Assembly: GCF_000276665.1 (NCBI RefSeq) | Contig: NW_004955470.1 | Location: 5,761,088 to 5,825,087, forward strand | Reading direction: 5' to 3' | DNA length: 64,000 nt | Source of the DNA: Chinchilla lanigera | Taxonomy: Eukaryota; Chordata; Mammalia; Rodentia; Chinchillidae | Part shown: positions 22,411 through 34,115 of the stretch, piece by piece | How positions within the stretch are numbered: position 1 is the first letter of the stretch | Layout: each line of letters begins with the position of its first letter | Notes under the pieces: generated by a model | Told to the model about the DNA's origin: nothing | Seen by the model: only the letters and a program-made list of their open reading frames with translations | Database searches by the model: none | Made by a program: the position numbers and the translations under genes

Positions 22411-22513
22411 TTTCTCTTCTATCTCTTTGCCTCCTTATTTCTCCTTTCCTTTTTCCTTTCTTTTTTCTCTTGCTTCTTTTTTCCTTCTATTCCTTTCCCT
22501 CTCTTTCCTACTA
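22411..22513. repeat. Polypyrimidine (C/T) tract
   Basis: About 100 bases almost wholly of C and T on the plus strand, in irregular CTTTC/TTCC units. Confidence 0.85.
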
Positions 22514-22519
22514 CATTCA

Positions 22520-22620
22520 TTTACCAAGCAATTACTATGTACCAGTCATTGTGCTAGGGATTGCAAGTAAAAGATAAAAGATCAAGTCTTCCTGGCCCTC
22601 CCAGGGTAGCTCATGGTCAG
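22520..22620 (+). mobile_element. L2 3'-end fragment
   Basis: The phrase 'caattactatgtaccagtcattgtgctagggattgc' fits the conserved L2 tail ('ctatgtgccaggcactgtgctaggc'). Confidence 0.6.
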
Positions 22621-23494
22621 GTGCTAGTCATTTTTGCACAGGTGTTACCAGGTGGTGCAGATGGGGGCCAGGTGGGGGCCAGGTGGAGCCCTGAGCCAAG
22701 TGCTTTGAGGATCCAAAGGTGGGTACTGCACCCAGCTGAGTGAACAGAGAACAGCTAAGGAAGGTTGGATTTGGTGGTAGGTGACTTGATGACGTCAGAA
22801 TGAATTTTGAAAGCTAATAAAGGGTTAGTTGAATGAAGTTAGAGATCAGTGGTGTAGGTAGTGGGCAGAGGGTGCCCAAATGCTTGGAGATGCCCAAGTT
22901 CAGCTTGTTCAAGGAACTCCAGGCAAGCTCAGCATGGCTGGAGCAGAGGCAAAGGCCGGGTGAGAAAGGGTCCTATGCAGTGATTCTTCACACAGGGTGA
23001 TTTTGTTCCTCAGGACACATTTGCAATGTCTGGAAACAATTTCCATTGTCACAAGTTGAGGGCATACTGTCCTTGAGTAGAGGTGAAGGTTACCCCTAAA
23101 TATTCTACCAGAGACAGGACAAATACAGCTCTCTTCCTAATCCTAGGGCTGGCTACATGAATTGAGAGGTCCCAGGCAAAATGAAAATATAGAACCCCTT
23201 ATTCCCAAAGCAGAAAATAAACACCACTAGAAGTATTAAAATCTAAGTTTTTTCTTCCATGTTCTTTCTTGTGATTTGTCATGTTTTAAAATTGCTACTT
23301 AATGTCATTCTAAATTAAGAAAAGTTGAAATATTTAAATTATCAGCATAAATTTTACTATTTGCCTTTATGTTGCCAGTCTTAAATTTCAATACGAGAAC
23401 ATTTAATTTACCTGCAAAATCTTCCAAAAGATACTATTCATATTTTGTAGTTACCATAGAAGTAGAAATGTTATGCAAAACTAATCTTCCTATT
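22621..23494. other. Intergenic DNA, nothing recognised
   Basis: Contains a short direct repeat near 22660-22690 (GTGCAGATGGGGGCCAG/GTGGGGGCCAGGTGG). No gene or clear mobile element is seen. Confidence 0.5.
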
Positions 23495-23612
23495 TGTCTT
23501 TTCTTTCCTTCCTTCCTTTCTTCTTCTTTCTCTCTTCCCCATCTCCCTCTCTCCTTCTCTTTCCTTCCTCCTTCCCTCCCTCCCTCCCTTCCTTCCTTCC
23601 TTCCTTCCTTTT
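23495..23612. repeat. (TTCC)n/(TCCC)n microsatellite
   Basis: Tandem TTCC and CCCT tetranucleotides, ending in a run of six or more TTCC units, which adjoin the T-rich start of an antisense B1. Confidence 0.95.
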
Positions 23613-23720
23613 TTTTGAGATAGTATCATTACACTGCCCAGGCTGGGCTTGAATTTATGATCCTTCTGCCTCAGTCTCCCAAAATGCTGGGATTACAGGT
23701 TTGCACCGCTACACCTGGCT
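23609..23720 (-). mobile_element. B1 SINE, antisense
   Basis: The plus strand reads 'tttttttgagatagtatcattacactgcccaggctggg' ... 'tctcccaaaatgctgggattacagg', the reverse complement of B1. The adjacent TTCC array probably grew from its A-rich tail. Confidence 0.88.
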
Positions 23721-24099
23721 TTATTTCATTTTTTTCAGTGACACAATCTACCAGCACTCTCTACCTTTGACTTAGTAACAAGTAAAGAACTGTAAAAGGA
23801 AAAAGAACTGAGTTGCCCTAATATTTTCCTTTCCTTTTATGTGGGGTTACTAGAGAAAATATAGGATGCCTGTAAAATTTGAGTTTCAGATAAATAATTT
23901 TTTGGTATAAGTATGTTCAGTGCAATATTTGGGACACACTTATTCTAAAAGTTATTGTTGTTTTTCTGAAATTCAAATTTAACAAGCATCCAATATTTTT
24001 ATTTGCTAAGTAAAACCCTGGTTCTATGCCATCCTTTTCAGCATAAGAAGTTGGCTAGCTCAAGGAAGTAACAGGAGTCAGAGAGGATATGAGGTAGAA

Positions 24100-24690
24100 C
24101 CTCTCGGGTTGAGGGACCTGGGCCCATGGCAAGCGGCGGCACAGTGAAGGGACACCGGAGACCAGGCTGATGGCGCGGATCTACTTTATTGAGGAAGTAC
24201 CACGCATTTTATAGAGCAGGCTAGGGGCGTGGCAAAAGGGGGCGTGGCAAAGGGCGGCCTGACCATCAAGGGGAGGCACCGAGGGAGGGGCAGAGCGGGA
24301 CAGCCTAGGTGGGGCGACTCACTCGGTTTGCCGAGGACATGACAAGTCTAAGTTTGCTCAGACTCGCTCCTCTGCCACGGCCGTCAACCAGACCTCTGGG
24401 CCCCTGCTTCCCACAAGGATACACTACAGTTTCACGGTTATTTGCATTTCTTAGTGCCCTGTGCCTTCTTTCTGCATTTAAAGTGATGGTTGGCAAGCAT
24501 CCTGGAGCTATCAAGGCCTCTGCTTACTCAGTTGCACACATACTACACTTATTGTTTTATATGCTTCGCTTCTCGCTGACCTTCCCTACATCACGGGTCT
24601 GCTAGAATTCTGTGCCTGTGGCGCGCTGGAGCACTATTTTGCAAATGGAGCAGCAAGGACTACAGACATGCGTATTGCACGTATCCGCTC
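24100..24690 (-). mobile_element. CpG-rich, probably young retroviral LTR, antisense
   Basis: On the minus strand, a TATA box (TATAAAA at about 24213-24207) is followed some 20 bases later by the poly(A) signal AATAAAG (24190-24184), the compact TATA/R/poly(A) layout of an LTR. Two GC-box-like repeats (GGGGCGTGGCAAAAGG and GGGCGTGGCAAAGGG, plus strand, 24225-24256) lie just upstream of the TATA. Many intact CpGs suggest little decay. The class is uncertain (ERVK/IAP-like is possible) and exact TG...CA ends were not fixed. The plus-strand frame at 24309-24605 is incidental. Confidence 0.5.
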
Positions 24691-26336
24691 TGCTCATGAG
24701 CATGCTCAAATGTCTTCTGAATTTCACTTACAGAACACAAGTGTAAAGATAAGATTATTAAGCATTTCAAGATGGTGGCAGTAGAACATGAAACCAAGTG
24801 AAGGACCCTTTCCAGGGTGAGGCCCTTGGGACTACAGAGGTCACACGTCCAGGAACTCAGCCCTGTATCTGGCCTCAGCTTCAGCGGTGCTGAGGTTGAG
24901 AGGCCCTGCTCTGAAGGACACAGGGAGCCACTGAAGGTTTTTAAAAAGTTGGGGGAGTCTGAGGCTGGGAGAAGTGGTAAGAACAGATCATACTTTAGAA
25001 GTGTATCTCTGCCAGGCAGCGTAGGTTTGGGTCCGAGTAGCTGCAATGGAGTTAAGTCTTTCTGAGGGAGGTGGATATGAGAAAACCAATGTAGAGTGAA
25101 ACAATTGCATACAGTCCTTTAAGAAGGTGCTGGGTGGCACAGTAACCCCTGCTTGCCATGTGTCAAAAGTTTGGCCACACGCAACCAGGTTTCCTCCAGC
25201 ACTGAGGTAATTGTTCTTCCTATACTTGGGATGGTGCCATGAAGTTGGTGGCTTGTGCTTGTCATCTTGGTTGTACGCACAGCATTGTAATTCTCCAACA
25301 TAGAACATTCAATATGTGGAGACACTCACTCGAGACCCAGAAAAGCAGATTCTCATCTCCATTCACAGCTCATGCCAAGGTGGCTGTTCACTGGTCACTG
25401 TATGTATCGCTGCTTCAACTTCCATTACCTCTTCCCTCCAGTGTATAACAGCCATACTGTTTGGAGAGCTGACTCTAACCCCAGTGACAGGGGTAGATCC
25501 TGACTAGTCTAAGCCAACTAGGTTAATCTCATCCTGCTAGCCACAGTGATTGGTTTGGGCAACTCATGCTTCAGCAAACACTGGAAGTCCCATGGCTACG
25601 GGAATGGAGTGGCTAAGCGACCTGGACCTGGGACTTTTCTCAGTGTTCTGGACTGTCTTGTTTTCTGCTCTTGGATATAAACAAGGAGTTCCACTTGCTG
25701 CTGGCAGCCATTTTCTGAGGGGAAAAGCCAACACAAAAGAAGGCATAGGGGAAAGAATTGCAGATACATGGAGACAAGTCATCGGTAAAATTATGCCTGA
25801 AGCCTTCTGCCATTGGGCTCTTAACTTTATAGTTAGATCCTCTTCTTCGTTTCCTCCAGTTTGAAGTAACCTGAAGTTGAGTTTTCTGATACTTGTAATT
25901 GAGAGCATCTTTCCTAATAGACAATGACCTCATTGCAGACAAGAAAGCTGCACCATCTTGTTAGGCAGAAAGAGGGTGAGCTGGGGAAGGGCATTTTCAG
26001 TTGATTCATACTCATTGCAGCAGCTCCTCTGGGGCCATGTTTTTTCTAGCATATCTATTTTGAGGGGGTTGCATGACTTCCCAGAAGTCATGTGGCAGAC
26101 TGAAGTTATACAAAGGTGACTCCCTCGCTGTGTGCAGAAGACTTCTGAGACTCAGGGGCCTGTGGAGCTCTCAGTTTGGCCACACGCGGGGTACACTTGA
26201 GCCAGAAGCCATTGCACTCACAATGTGTAGTCTGAACTTGAATAGTCACAATTTCTCCATGTCCTCTTTGAGCTTTTTCTCTCTGCTGGTTCCTCTTTTG
26301 GGCATAGCCGGCTACAAGCCAATTTCCTTGTGGTAC
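24691..26336. other. Intergenic DNA, nothing recognised
   Basis: Overlapping frames up to 128 codons on both strands between 24660 and 25942 show no domain. No repeat was recognised. Confidence 0.5.
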
Positions 26337-26962
26337 GCAGAATTCTAAAATGGCACCCCAAAATGTCCAACTTTAATCCTCGGCCTGGGACTTTGATAAG
26401 ATTATCTGTCCCTGATCGTGTTATGTTATGGGCACAGAGATTCTGAAGATGTAATTAAGATTAATAATAACTTGACTTTCAGATAATCAAAGGGAGATGA
26501 TGTAGGGAGGGCTACCTTCTTTCTAAGCAGAGCATTTCTTATGGCTGGTGGCAGAGGGGGAGGTCAGAGAGATTCAGAACGTAAGAAGGATTGGAAACGC
26601 TTCTGCTGGCTTTGAATATTGGGGTGGAGAGGGGGGGAGACAACCAAGGGCCAGAGAGAAGCCTTTCATTGCTGAAAGTTACTTCTGATAAACAGCCTCA
26701 CTCTGCATGAAACAGGACCTCTACTCTGCATGAAACAGAATTCATCCAGCAACTTGAAATAACTTAGCAGTGGAGTACTCCCCAGAAGACTAAGAAGACA
26801 TCCCAGCCAGGATGACATCTTGATTTTAGCCCCCTAGCAGAGAACTCAGTCATTTACCTGGCCTCCTGCCTCACAGAACTGTGAGGAAAAAAAACAAGGG
26901 TGTTGTTTTAAATCCTTACATTTGTAGCAATTCATTACCCAGCATTAGCAAACTAATATACA
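26337..26962 (+). mobile_element. MLT1-type MaLR LTR
   Basis: The sequence follows the MLT1 consensus: AATTCTAAAATGGCACCCCA, 'gaagatgtaattaagatta', 'gtcagagagattcagaacgtaagaaggattgg', 'cttgattttagcccc', 'cacagaactgtgaggaaa', and 'gcattagcaaactaatat' at the end. It contains a short tandem duplication of CTCTGCATGAAACAG near 26702-26745. Confidence 0.8.
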
Positions 26963-27787
26963 CCATTAAGGTGTCAGCCGGTAATTCCTTAAATGTTTTT
27001 TAATTAGGCACTCCGGAGGCAGAACATCTTAAACATGCAAATGTATGAGTCTCTGTATTGTAGGCACCTGGAGAAGATGAAGATCTTTCGGGTTGAGAGA
27101 TATGTCGAGCGTGCCCCTTTCCCTCTTTGTAAGCTGAGGCTGGTGGTGTGGGACAGACCAAATACCTTCTATACATATATAAAAGCAGGAACACAATCTT
27201 AAACAGCGGGTTGGTTTCTGGAAGCTATTAAGGTTTTTAAAGATCATCTTTGTTTGCTGTATTCACATGCTCTGGAAGTTTACAGGATTCAATGAAATAT
27301 CTAAGAAAAGTCATAAATTGTGCTAGGCAATTACAAGCTATTTTCAAATAGGCACATGTAACCCTGAGAGGCAAAGGGTCTCCCAGAGAGGCCTGAGACA
27401 AGATATTAATGAAAAACATATCCTGAAATATCCAGTGACCCTCGTAAAGGCAAAACACTGCACTCAAAACTGAGTAATGTAAATCTAAAAATGCACATTT
27501 CCAGTAATGTCTTTTAGACTTGTATAAATGACGAGAGACCAATGAATTTATTAGAGCAATTGCAGTGCCAGATTCTGCCCAAAAGGGCTTGTGACCCTAT
27601 TTCCTGAGTATGTGGGAGGAGTCCCAGGGAAGACTTTTCCTTGTCTGACACTGCTCGGACACCAAAGGCATGTGGCCTGTGTGCTCTTACTTGACGGTCC
27701 AACAGTGTATACAACACATCACGAGGTCGGGGGTTGGGAGGAAGAAGGAAGCTGCAAAGCATAGGAGATTTTTAGGGCCACAAAGAT
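26963..27787. other. Intergenic DNA, nothing recognised
   Basis: AT-rich with no gene or repeat that I can name. Confidence 0.5.
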
Positions 27788-28231
27788 AGTTCCCCCTCAT
27801 CTACGGGGATACATTTCAAGACCCCTCACAGATGCCCCAGACCTCACATAGCACCAAACCTTATATACGCCATGTTTCCCCCCATAAATACATACCTGTG
27901 ATAAGTTTAATTTATAGATTAGGCACAGTAAGAGATTAATGACAATAACTAATAAGAACAGTTGTTGACATGTTGTAATATAAGTAGGTGAACATGGTCT
28001 CTCTTTAAAAACACCTTCTTGAACTGCTGTCACCTTCTTGTGGTGCTGGGAGATGAGCCGGGCCTGTGTAGTGACAGGAAGTATGGTGGAGGGTGCGGCG
28101 CTGTGGTGTGGCATGAGGCTATTTCTGGCTCTCTGGGGATGCCTCAGAAGGAGGGCCATGGAGCCGTGGCGGTGCCAGTTGACTCCGGGTAACTGAAACT
28201 GTAAAGCAAAGCTGAGGGTAAGGGAGGATGA
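27788..28231. mobile_element. Tigger-type DNA transposon
   Basis: The stretch 'ccccctcatctacggggatacatttcaagacccc' ... 'gataagtttaatttatagattaggcacagtaagagattaatgacaataactaat' ... 'gttgactccgggtaactgaaac' matches the non-autonomous Tigger pattern of placental mammals. Confidence 0.8.
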
Positions 28232-29871
28232 CTGTGCTCCACTTTACCCGGTAACGGTGGGCATTGCCAAACTCATAGAAGGTACAACATCGAGAATGAT
28301 CCCTGTGGAGTTGGGTGATTACGAGGCAGATTCGTCAGTCACAACAAATGCTCCGTTCTGGTGGGGGCTGCTCATGATGGGTGGGGTTATGCAAGTGTGG
28401 GGGCAGGGAGTGTATGGGAAATCTCTGCTCCTACTCCTCAGTTTGGCTGCCCTAAAACTGGTCTTTAAAAATGTCATTAAAAAGATTTGGACAGAAAAAA
28501 AGACAAACCAGCATCTCAAGAAGCTGAAAAAGAGGACTTCTGACCTAACACACACTGATCAGTGTTCCCTGTGATCACACATGTACCAGTGCCCAATCAC
28601 TATGTCTCTGTCTCACACCCATTTCTCCCTTTTATTGATGGGAGGAAATGGACAAAATCTTTTTTCTCAGTGCCAGATCTGTGCACCAACAAATATAGGA
28701 CAGCTCATTATGGTTTTTCTTTTTAAAAGCTAGGTTTCTAGACATTAAGAATATGGAGGGTAGGAATTAATTACCTATTCATTCATTCATCCATCTATCC
28801 ATTCACCCACTCAACAAAGAGCTATAGAGTCTCCGTACTTTGCAGACCACCTTCATGGTGCATGCTGTCTTTCAAATTGGTTATGAAGATAAGTAGAGGG
28901 ACTTCCCAAAGTCTGGAAGGACTGTGGATCATCATTCCTCACGCAAAGCCCGCATCTATGAATCTTTTCCTGTCCAGAGCCCCCACTTCCCCGAATCTTA
29001 GCTTTACTCTGGGTGTATAGCTCTGATGTCTTCTACTTCCACACTGTCAACCTCAGATGCAAAATTTTCAAACCACAGCAACTATTTGGAGATTCTCAGA
29101 GCAAATCTGTACATTTTCAAAATGAGAAGCCAAGCTCAGCTATGTTACATAAGGATAGCTATGAAGTGTGACTCTGGAGAGGAAGGACTGATGGGAAAAG
29201 GCCCACCCTGCTCCCTGTGAGACACTGTCAGACTCAGGATGGTAGAACCAGCTGGGAGGGGCCTCCCCCAAAGTGGGCACAGGTTTTCTATCCTCTGAGA
29301 GACATTCTTCTTTTTATGGCTGATGACCTCTATCCCAATCTTAATGAATCCAAACGCATTAAAAGAAATCAGGGAGATCTAAAGACTGTTCAACTGTGTT
29401 TCCCTCTTTCTGCCCCTTCCTTCTTCCTCTTTCTCCATCTGGGGAGTGGGCATGCATGGCAGGCCTTTCCTTTCGTCATCCTGAGTGGTAGAGAAGGAAG
29501 CTGGAAGCCCAAAGTAGGGGAAATGAGAACAGAATTGATAAAAACCTCTGAAAGTCCTCATCCCTCCTGGCCAGGCTCAGGTTGGCTTATGTGGCCTTAG
29601 AGAAGCAAGGAGAGTGAGAAGAAACTCTTTACTGACATTTTTCTTCTTCATGTTCTGGAACCTTCTGGAAGCACCATGAGTGGAGTGGAGACCATGGCAC
29701 CTGCTACCCCTCCATTGTGTGACCACAGACAATGGTACAGCTCTGGTTTCCAACCTCGGACATGACACAGAGCCCTCAGTTTCCTGGGCCAGGTATATGA
29801 ATGAGGGCAGGCATGCGTGCACAGTGGTACGTGATGTGACCATCTTAGCCCAACAGCCTGTCCCGAGGAGT
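28232..29871. other. Intergenic DNA with a short (TCAT)n/(CCAT)n run
   Basis: A tetranucleotide run lies at 28776-28812 (ATTCATTCATTCATCCATC). Otherwise no gene or mobile element is recognised. Frames of up to 127 codons have no known domain. Confidence 0.5.
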
Positions 29872-29994
29872 TAATACACTTTAAAGAGGGTCTTACTAAA
29901 TCACAAAGTTGTCAAGGCTGGGCTCAAGCTTGGGACCCTCTTGCCTCAGCCTCTCAGATTGCTACAGGCACATGCCACCACCTGGCTCATGTGT
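29872..29994 (-). mobile_element. B1 SINE, antisense
   Basis: The plus strand reads 'gagggtcttactaaatcac...gttgtcaaggctgggctcaag' ... 'cctcagcctctcagattgct' ... 'acatgccaccacctggc', the reverse complement of B1. Confidence 0.8.
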
Positions 29995-31956
29995 GTTATT
30001 TAGTGGCACTGTCCCTGGATGTCAGCTCCTTTGGGCAGAATTCTCAAAACCTCCCAGGCCCTTCTAGGAATGAATAAATCAAAACCTTTGAAACACATGC
30101 ATTTGCATTTTGCACATTTTCTTGGACCCGTGCATTGTCCATTGCTAAGTGCAGGGTTTGAAGCTATCATTTTCATACCCAAATGAAACGGAATAAAACC
30201 AGACAACCCATTCTAGATGATTTACAAATCAAAGGCAACTAATAATAATACCTCACTTTCCTGGAGAGCTTTTTATCTACAGAGCACTTCCCAGACAGTA
30301 ACTAATGAAGTCTCCAACTCCCCTCGGGAATAGAGACACATGCGGTACACGTGCGACAGAAACTTAATTTACACGAAACGAAGAAGGAGATGTTACGAAG
30401 CGGCATTCTACTAAATCATAATTACAACCCCAAGCCCGAAGTAAACATGTTAACTCTCCCGGGGAGGCCTTATCGTTTACCTGTTGGGGAATTTCCACTT
30501 AGAACCCTACTCTGCCCCCAGGGGGAGGGTAGACAAGAAACGCTGTCAGAATGCCAGCCACCTCCGGGTCTGAGGTCCCCTTTCACAGGCACACAGCTTC
30601 AGGTACATGACTTGTGAGGGACCGAGTGCTGCAGCGGAGGTCAGATTTGACCATGTGCCTTTGTCCTCCGCTGGGCCCTGCCCCTTCTCTGCCTTGTACC
30701 CACTCTGGCCCTCCCCGGTGGCCTGCATCTGTCCATAGCTCCTGCTGCCCACAAGGAGGAAGAGTCTATGGCTGGAGGAGTTGATGTCAGAGACTTCCTG
30801 GACGAAGGGGGTGTGTGGGCTTTTATATAGCTTGGAGGTGCATTTAGGTTTTGATCATTCCAGGAGGTAGAGCAGTTGTCCCGGGAGTCATGAATCACGC
30901 TTCCTGAGTGTCCTCTGCCTCTACCTCCCCAAAAGGCTGGTCTTGTGGCCACGTCTCCACCCATACCCTCAGCACCTTGAACGTTTTCCATGAGTTTTGC
31001 CTTCTTAGCACAATGTGACTCTTAGTACCTTGGGCTGACATTGGCCACCAACTTAGGTAGGTCCAAGCCCCACATATGAAGTGTCCCTAGCTAAATGGCT
31101 GCTTCCTATAGGACACACAGCCTCCATGTGGAGCCACTCTCCTGGCGAGTGGGCTCAGTAGGATTTGGGACAAGACTGCACCCCTTCACCTACTCAGCCT
31201 CCCCCTCCCTCTGCCACCCCAGGCCCTGGACTCTGTTCTACCTGAGTCAGGAGCCACTTCTCAGTCCAGGCAACTCCCCACCATGTCCCCTGTGCTGGCC
31301 CAGGCCCGAGTACCAGGTCTGCCCTTGCTTGTGGGGCAAGTCCCTGGCTTGTCCTTGGGGACTGGATGTGGTGGTGCTCACCCGTGGTGGATTGGACCAG
31401 CTATAGACTAGCAGACTTGTAGGCATAGTATAGCAAAAGTTAGAAATCAATTCATAGCCTGTGAGTGTGCTCACACTGCCTGTCATGTAGATAGCCTTGA
31501 GTGTCTACTTCTCTTTCATAATGTGCTGGGCCAACTGGACTGTGTCCAGCTTGTGTTTTCCCTTTGTTAGAAAAACATATTTTGTTTCCAACTTGCTTCA
31601 AGGACTTCATGTCTGGGGCAGACTGGCCCAGTCAAAGACCCATTGAACTCTACTTGTTCTGCTTATAACCTCCTCCCCTCCTTCCCAGAATGTTAAATAA
31701 TTCCTTTTAAGTAAACCTGCCTGGCAATATATGACATAATTCTTGTATTCCAGGTAACCAATCACATAATAACCTGCTACAGCTTTGTACTTCCCACTCA
31801 TAAACCCTATTTAAACTGAACGCAAACCTCACTCTGGGCTGGCGATTGAACCTCTGGATTCCCTAGCCCACTAGCATAATAACAGTTGCCTTCTAACTCC
31901 TCCATGCAAAGAGTCTTCCATTTGGTTAGATATGGGTTTTTCTGCTACAACTCCAC
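29995..31956. other. Intergenic DNA, nothing recognised
   Basis: GC content is somewhat higher around 30480-31380, and several overlapping frames occur on both strands, but I see no splice-flanked exon, domain or named repeat. Confidence 0.45.
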
Positions 31957-32045
31957 GCTAGGCTGAGGCAGGTGGAATCATAAGTTTAAGCTCACAAGTT
32001 TGAGGCCAGCCTAGGAAACATAGCAAGACTGTCTCAAAAAATAAA
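31957..32045 (+). mobile_element. B1-like SINE fragment
   Basis: Contains 'ctaggctgaggcaggtggaatc', 'agtttgaggccagcctaggaaacatagcaagactgtctcaaaaaa'. The 5' part of B1 is missing. Confidence 0.75.
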
Positions 32046-32227
32046 TGGTCATAGAGAAAGGATAATAACAATAAAAACTATGACCGTTAAAAACCAACAA
32101 AGGGTACCTTAACTTAAAAGGTCCAGGAATGTTGAGGCATCTCTGAATGATGGGAGGAGTTTGAGATCATTATGAAGAAGATACTGCAGTCCAAAGCATG
32201 TGCAGAACTAAAAGGATGAAGCCTTGC

Positions 32228-32402
32228 TATGGTTTTAATGCCTCCCCCAAAGTTCATGTTAGGATGTGGAACGAAGGCCCTGGTAAGAGATGGCCCTTGT
32301 TCTTGGACTTCCCAGCATACAGAGGCATGGCCCAGATAAGCTGTCTTTTACCCTGTCTGTGGCACTCTGCTACAGCAGCACAGAAGGCACTAGACAGGTT
32401 TG
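32228..32402 (+). mobile_element. MaLR LTR fragment
   Basis: Starts 'tatggttttaatgcctcccccaaagttcatgttag' and ends 'ctgtctgtggcactctgctacagcagcacagaaggcactagacag', the two ends of a MaLR-type LTR with the middle largely deleted. Confidence 0.6.
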
Positions 32403-33040
32403 CTCCAGGAAGCGACAGAGCTTGGAGAGCAAGGATATGGGAGGATGCCTGTGGTCACTCGGGCTACCATGTAAGAGTGGCACCTCTGACCCTCGGGCCC
32501 GGAAGTGGACACAGAGATGGCGGAAGTGCTCAGGATGGAGCTTGGTTGCAGGTGTTCGGGATAGAGAAGCCCCTGAGAGTGCTCCAGCAACACCCAGGGC
32601 AGGTGAAGCTGGATGAAGCAAAGAGAAACAATACGCTGGACAGGAAGAAACACAAATGTGGATAACCAAAGATCCAAAAACATTTGAAAAATGCTGTGAA
32701 AGGGAAGTACCAGCCCCACACAGGAAAAAACTTACGCCATAGAAGTAGAGTTAATAGAGCAAACAGAACAAGAATTTGGCACGTATATAATTAGAATGCT
32801 CAGAGAGAAATAAAACGATATTGCACCCATAAAAAGGAATGCTTTAGAGGTCTTGAAAACGAAAAATTTGATGCCTTAAGTAAAAAGCTTTGGAAGGGGG
32901 CAGAAGAATCAAAGCTGTTAGGAGAATTCTACTTCAGGAATATTTTCCTCAGAAGTTGGAAGATAGTACTGCAGTTTCTTCTTATGTTTTGTGGTCTCTT
33001 AGTAATATATATAATATTTCCCGTTTATATTGTATATATT

Positions 33041-33211
33041 TACAGTATTTAGGGATTGAACCTAGGGCTTTCACACTGAATTATATCCCCCGCCCTTTCT
33101 TTTTTTAATTCGGAACATGGTATAAGTTGCCAAGGCTGCGCTTAAATCTATGATCCTCCTCAGCCTCTCTGAGTGCTGGGATTACAGGCCTGTTTCAGTA
33201 TGCCTGGCCTG
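33041..33211 (-). mobile_element. B1-dID dimeric SINE, antisense
   Basis: From 33211 on the minus strand there is a diverged B1 (CCAGGCATACTGAAACAGGC, then TAATCCCAGCACTCAGAGAG), then an ID half (GGGCGGGGGATATAATTCAG, TAGGTTCAATCCCTAAATAC). Confidence 0.8.
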
Positions 33212-33543
33212 GTGCTGGCTGATTATATTTAAAACCAAATTCTGTAATACACGAGAAAGGACAACTTGCTTTGAAAGAAATTCCAGGAAGAAAGACTAGG
33301 ATGTTTTGAGACAGAATGATGTTGACTCAGGGTTTATTAAGACATTTAAAAAGTACCTTTGCTTATGAGTTAATATTACTCTTTAGATAATATTACTCTT
33401 TAGATTTGTTCCTGCAAATCCTCAAGGCCCATTCTGTTACAGTGAGGCTTTTGTGATCCAGAAACTGTGCCGTGTGAGTTTCCTGTGAACTAGTAGAAAC
33501 AGCAAACTCTCCAAAAACTAAAACATGTGGTCAATTTTTGTAC

Positions 33544-33665
33544 CTGTAAATTTTATTTTATTTTATTTTATTTTTTTGGGTACCAGGAATCGAATTCAAG
33601 ACCTTGCGCTTGCCAGGCAGGTGCTGTGCCGCTGAGCTATATCCCCGGCAATACTGTAAATTTTA
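33544..33665 (-). mobile_element. ID SINE, antisense, with 12-bp target duplication
   Basis: The body on the minus strand reads from about 33650 GCCGGGGATATAGCTCAGCG, with B box GAATTCGATTCCTGGTACC and a (TAAAA)n tail. CTGTAAATTTTA flanks it at 33544-33555 and 33654-33665. Confidence 0.9.
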
Positions 33666-34072
33666 GACTCAGACAAAATCCAAGGTCCCTCCAGACAAAT
33701 CTTTAATGTTAGACAGCCTCTCCTTCTCACATTTTGCCAGAATAATTCACTATTAAATTATTCACGATGTGAGTGCAGCACTTTGTTTACTTGCAGGATG
33801 GTAAATTCAGCTGCGTGGGAGCAACTTTCACTTTTCTGTGAGAAAGAGGAAGGGACCTTAACACTTGCACTGTCTCACGCAGATCTGAGAAACTACCACA
33901 GTGAAGATCCAGGGCTCCTGGCATGTGGGCTTCTTAGCAGCAGCCTGGGAGATGAGACCCCTGCCCAGGAATCAGAGAGCTGGCCTGCTGAACAGGGAGC
34001 CACAGGAATTTCCTGTGAAAAAGCATTCATGACTTTTGGGAAACACATGATCCTTACTAAAGCCACTGGTCT

Positions 34073-34115
34073 ATTTTTTTTCCCCCTGTGTGGTGCTGGC
34101 GATTGAACCCAGGTA
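34073..34115 (-). mobile_element. ID SINE 3' fragment, antisense
   Basis: Only 'tttttttccccctgtgtggtgctggcgattgaacccaggtac' is present, the reverse complement of the 3' third of an ID element. Confidence 0.6.

Noticed and set aside
24309..24605. 98-codon plus-strand frame
   Set aside because: It lies in the antisense LTR-like element and has no known domain.
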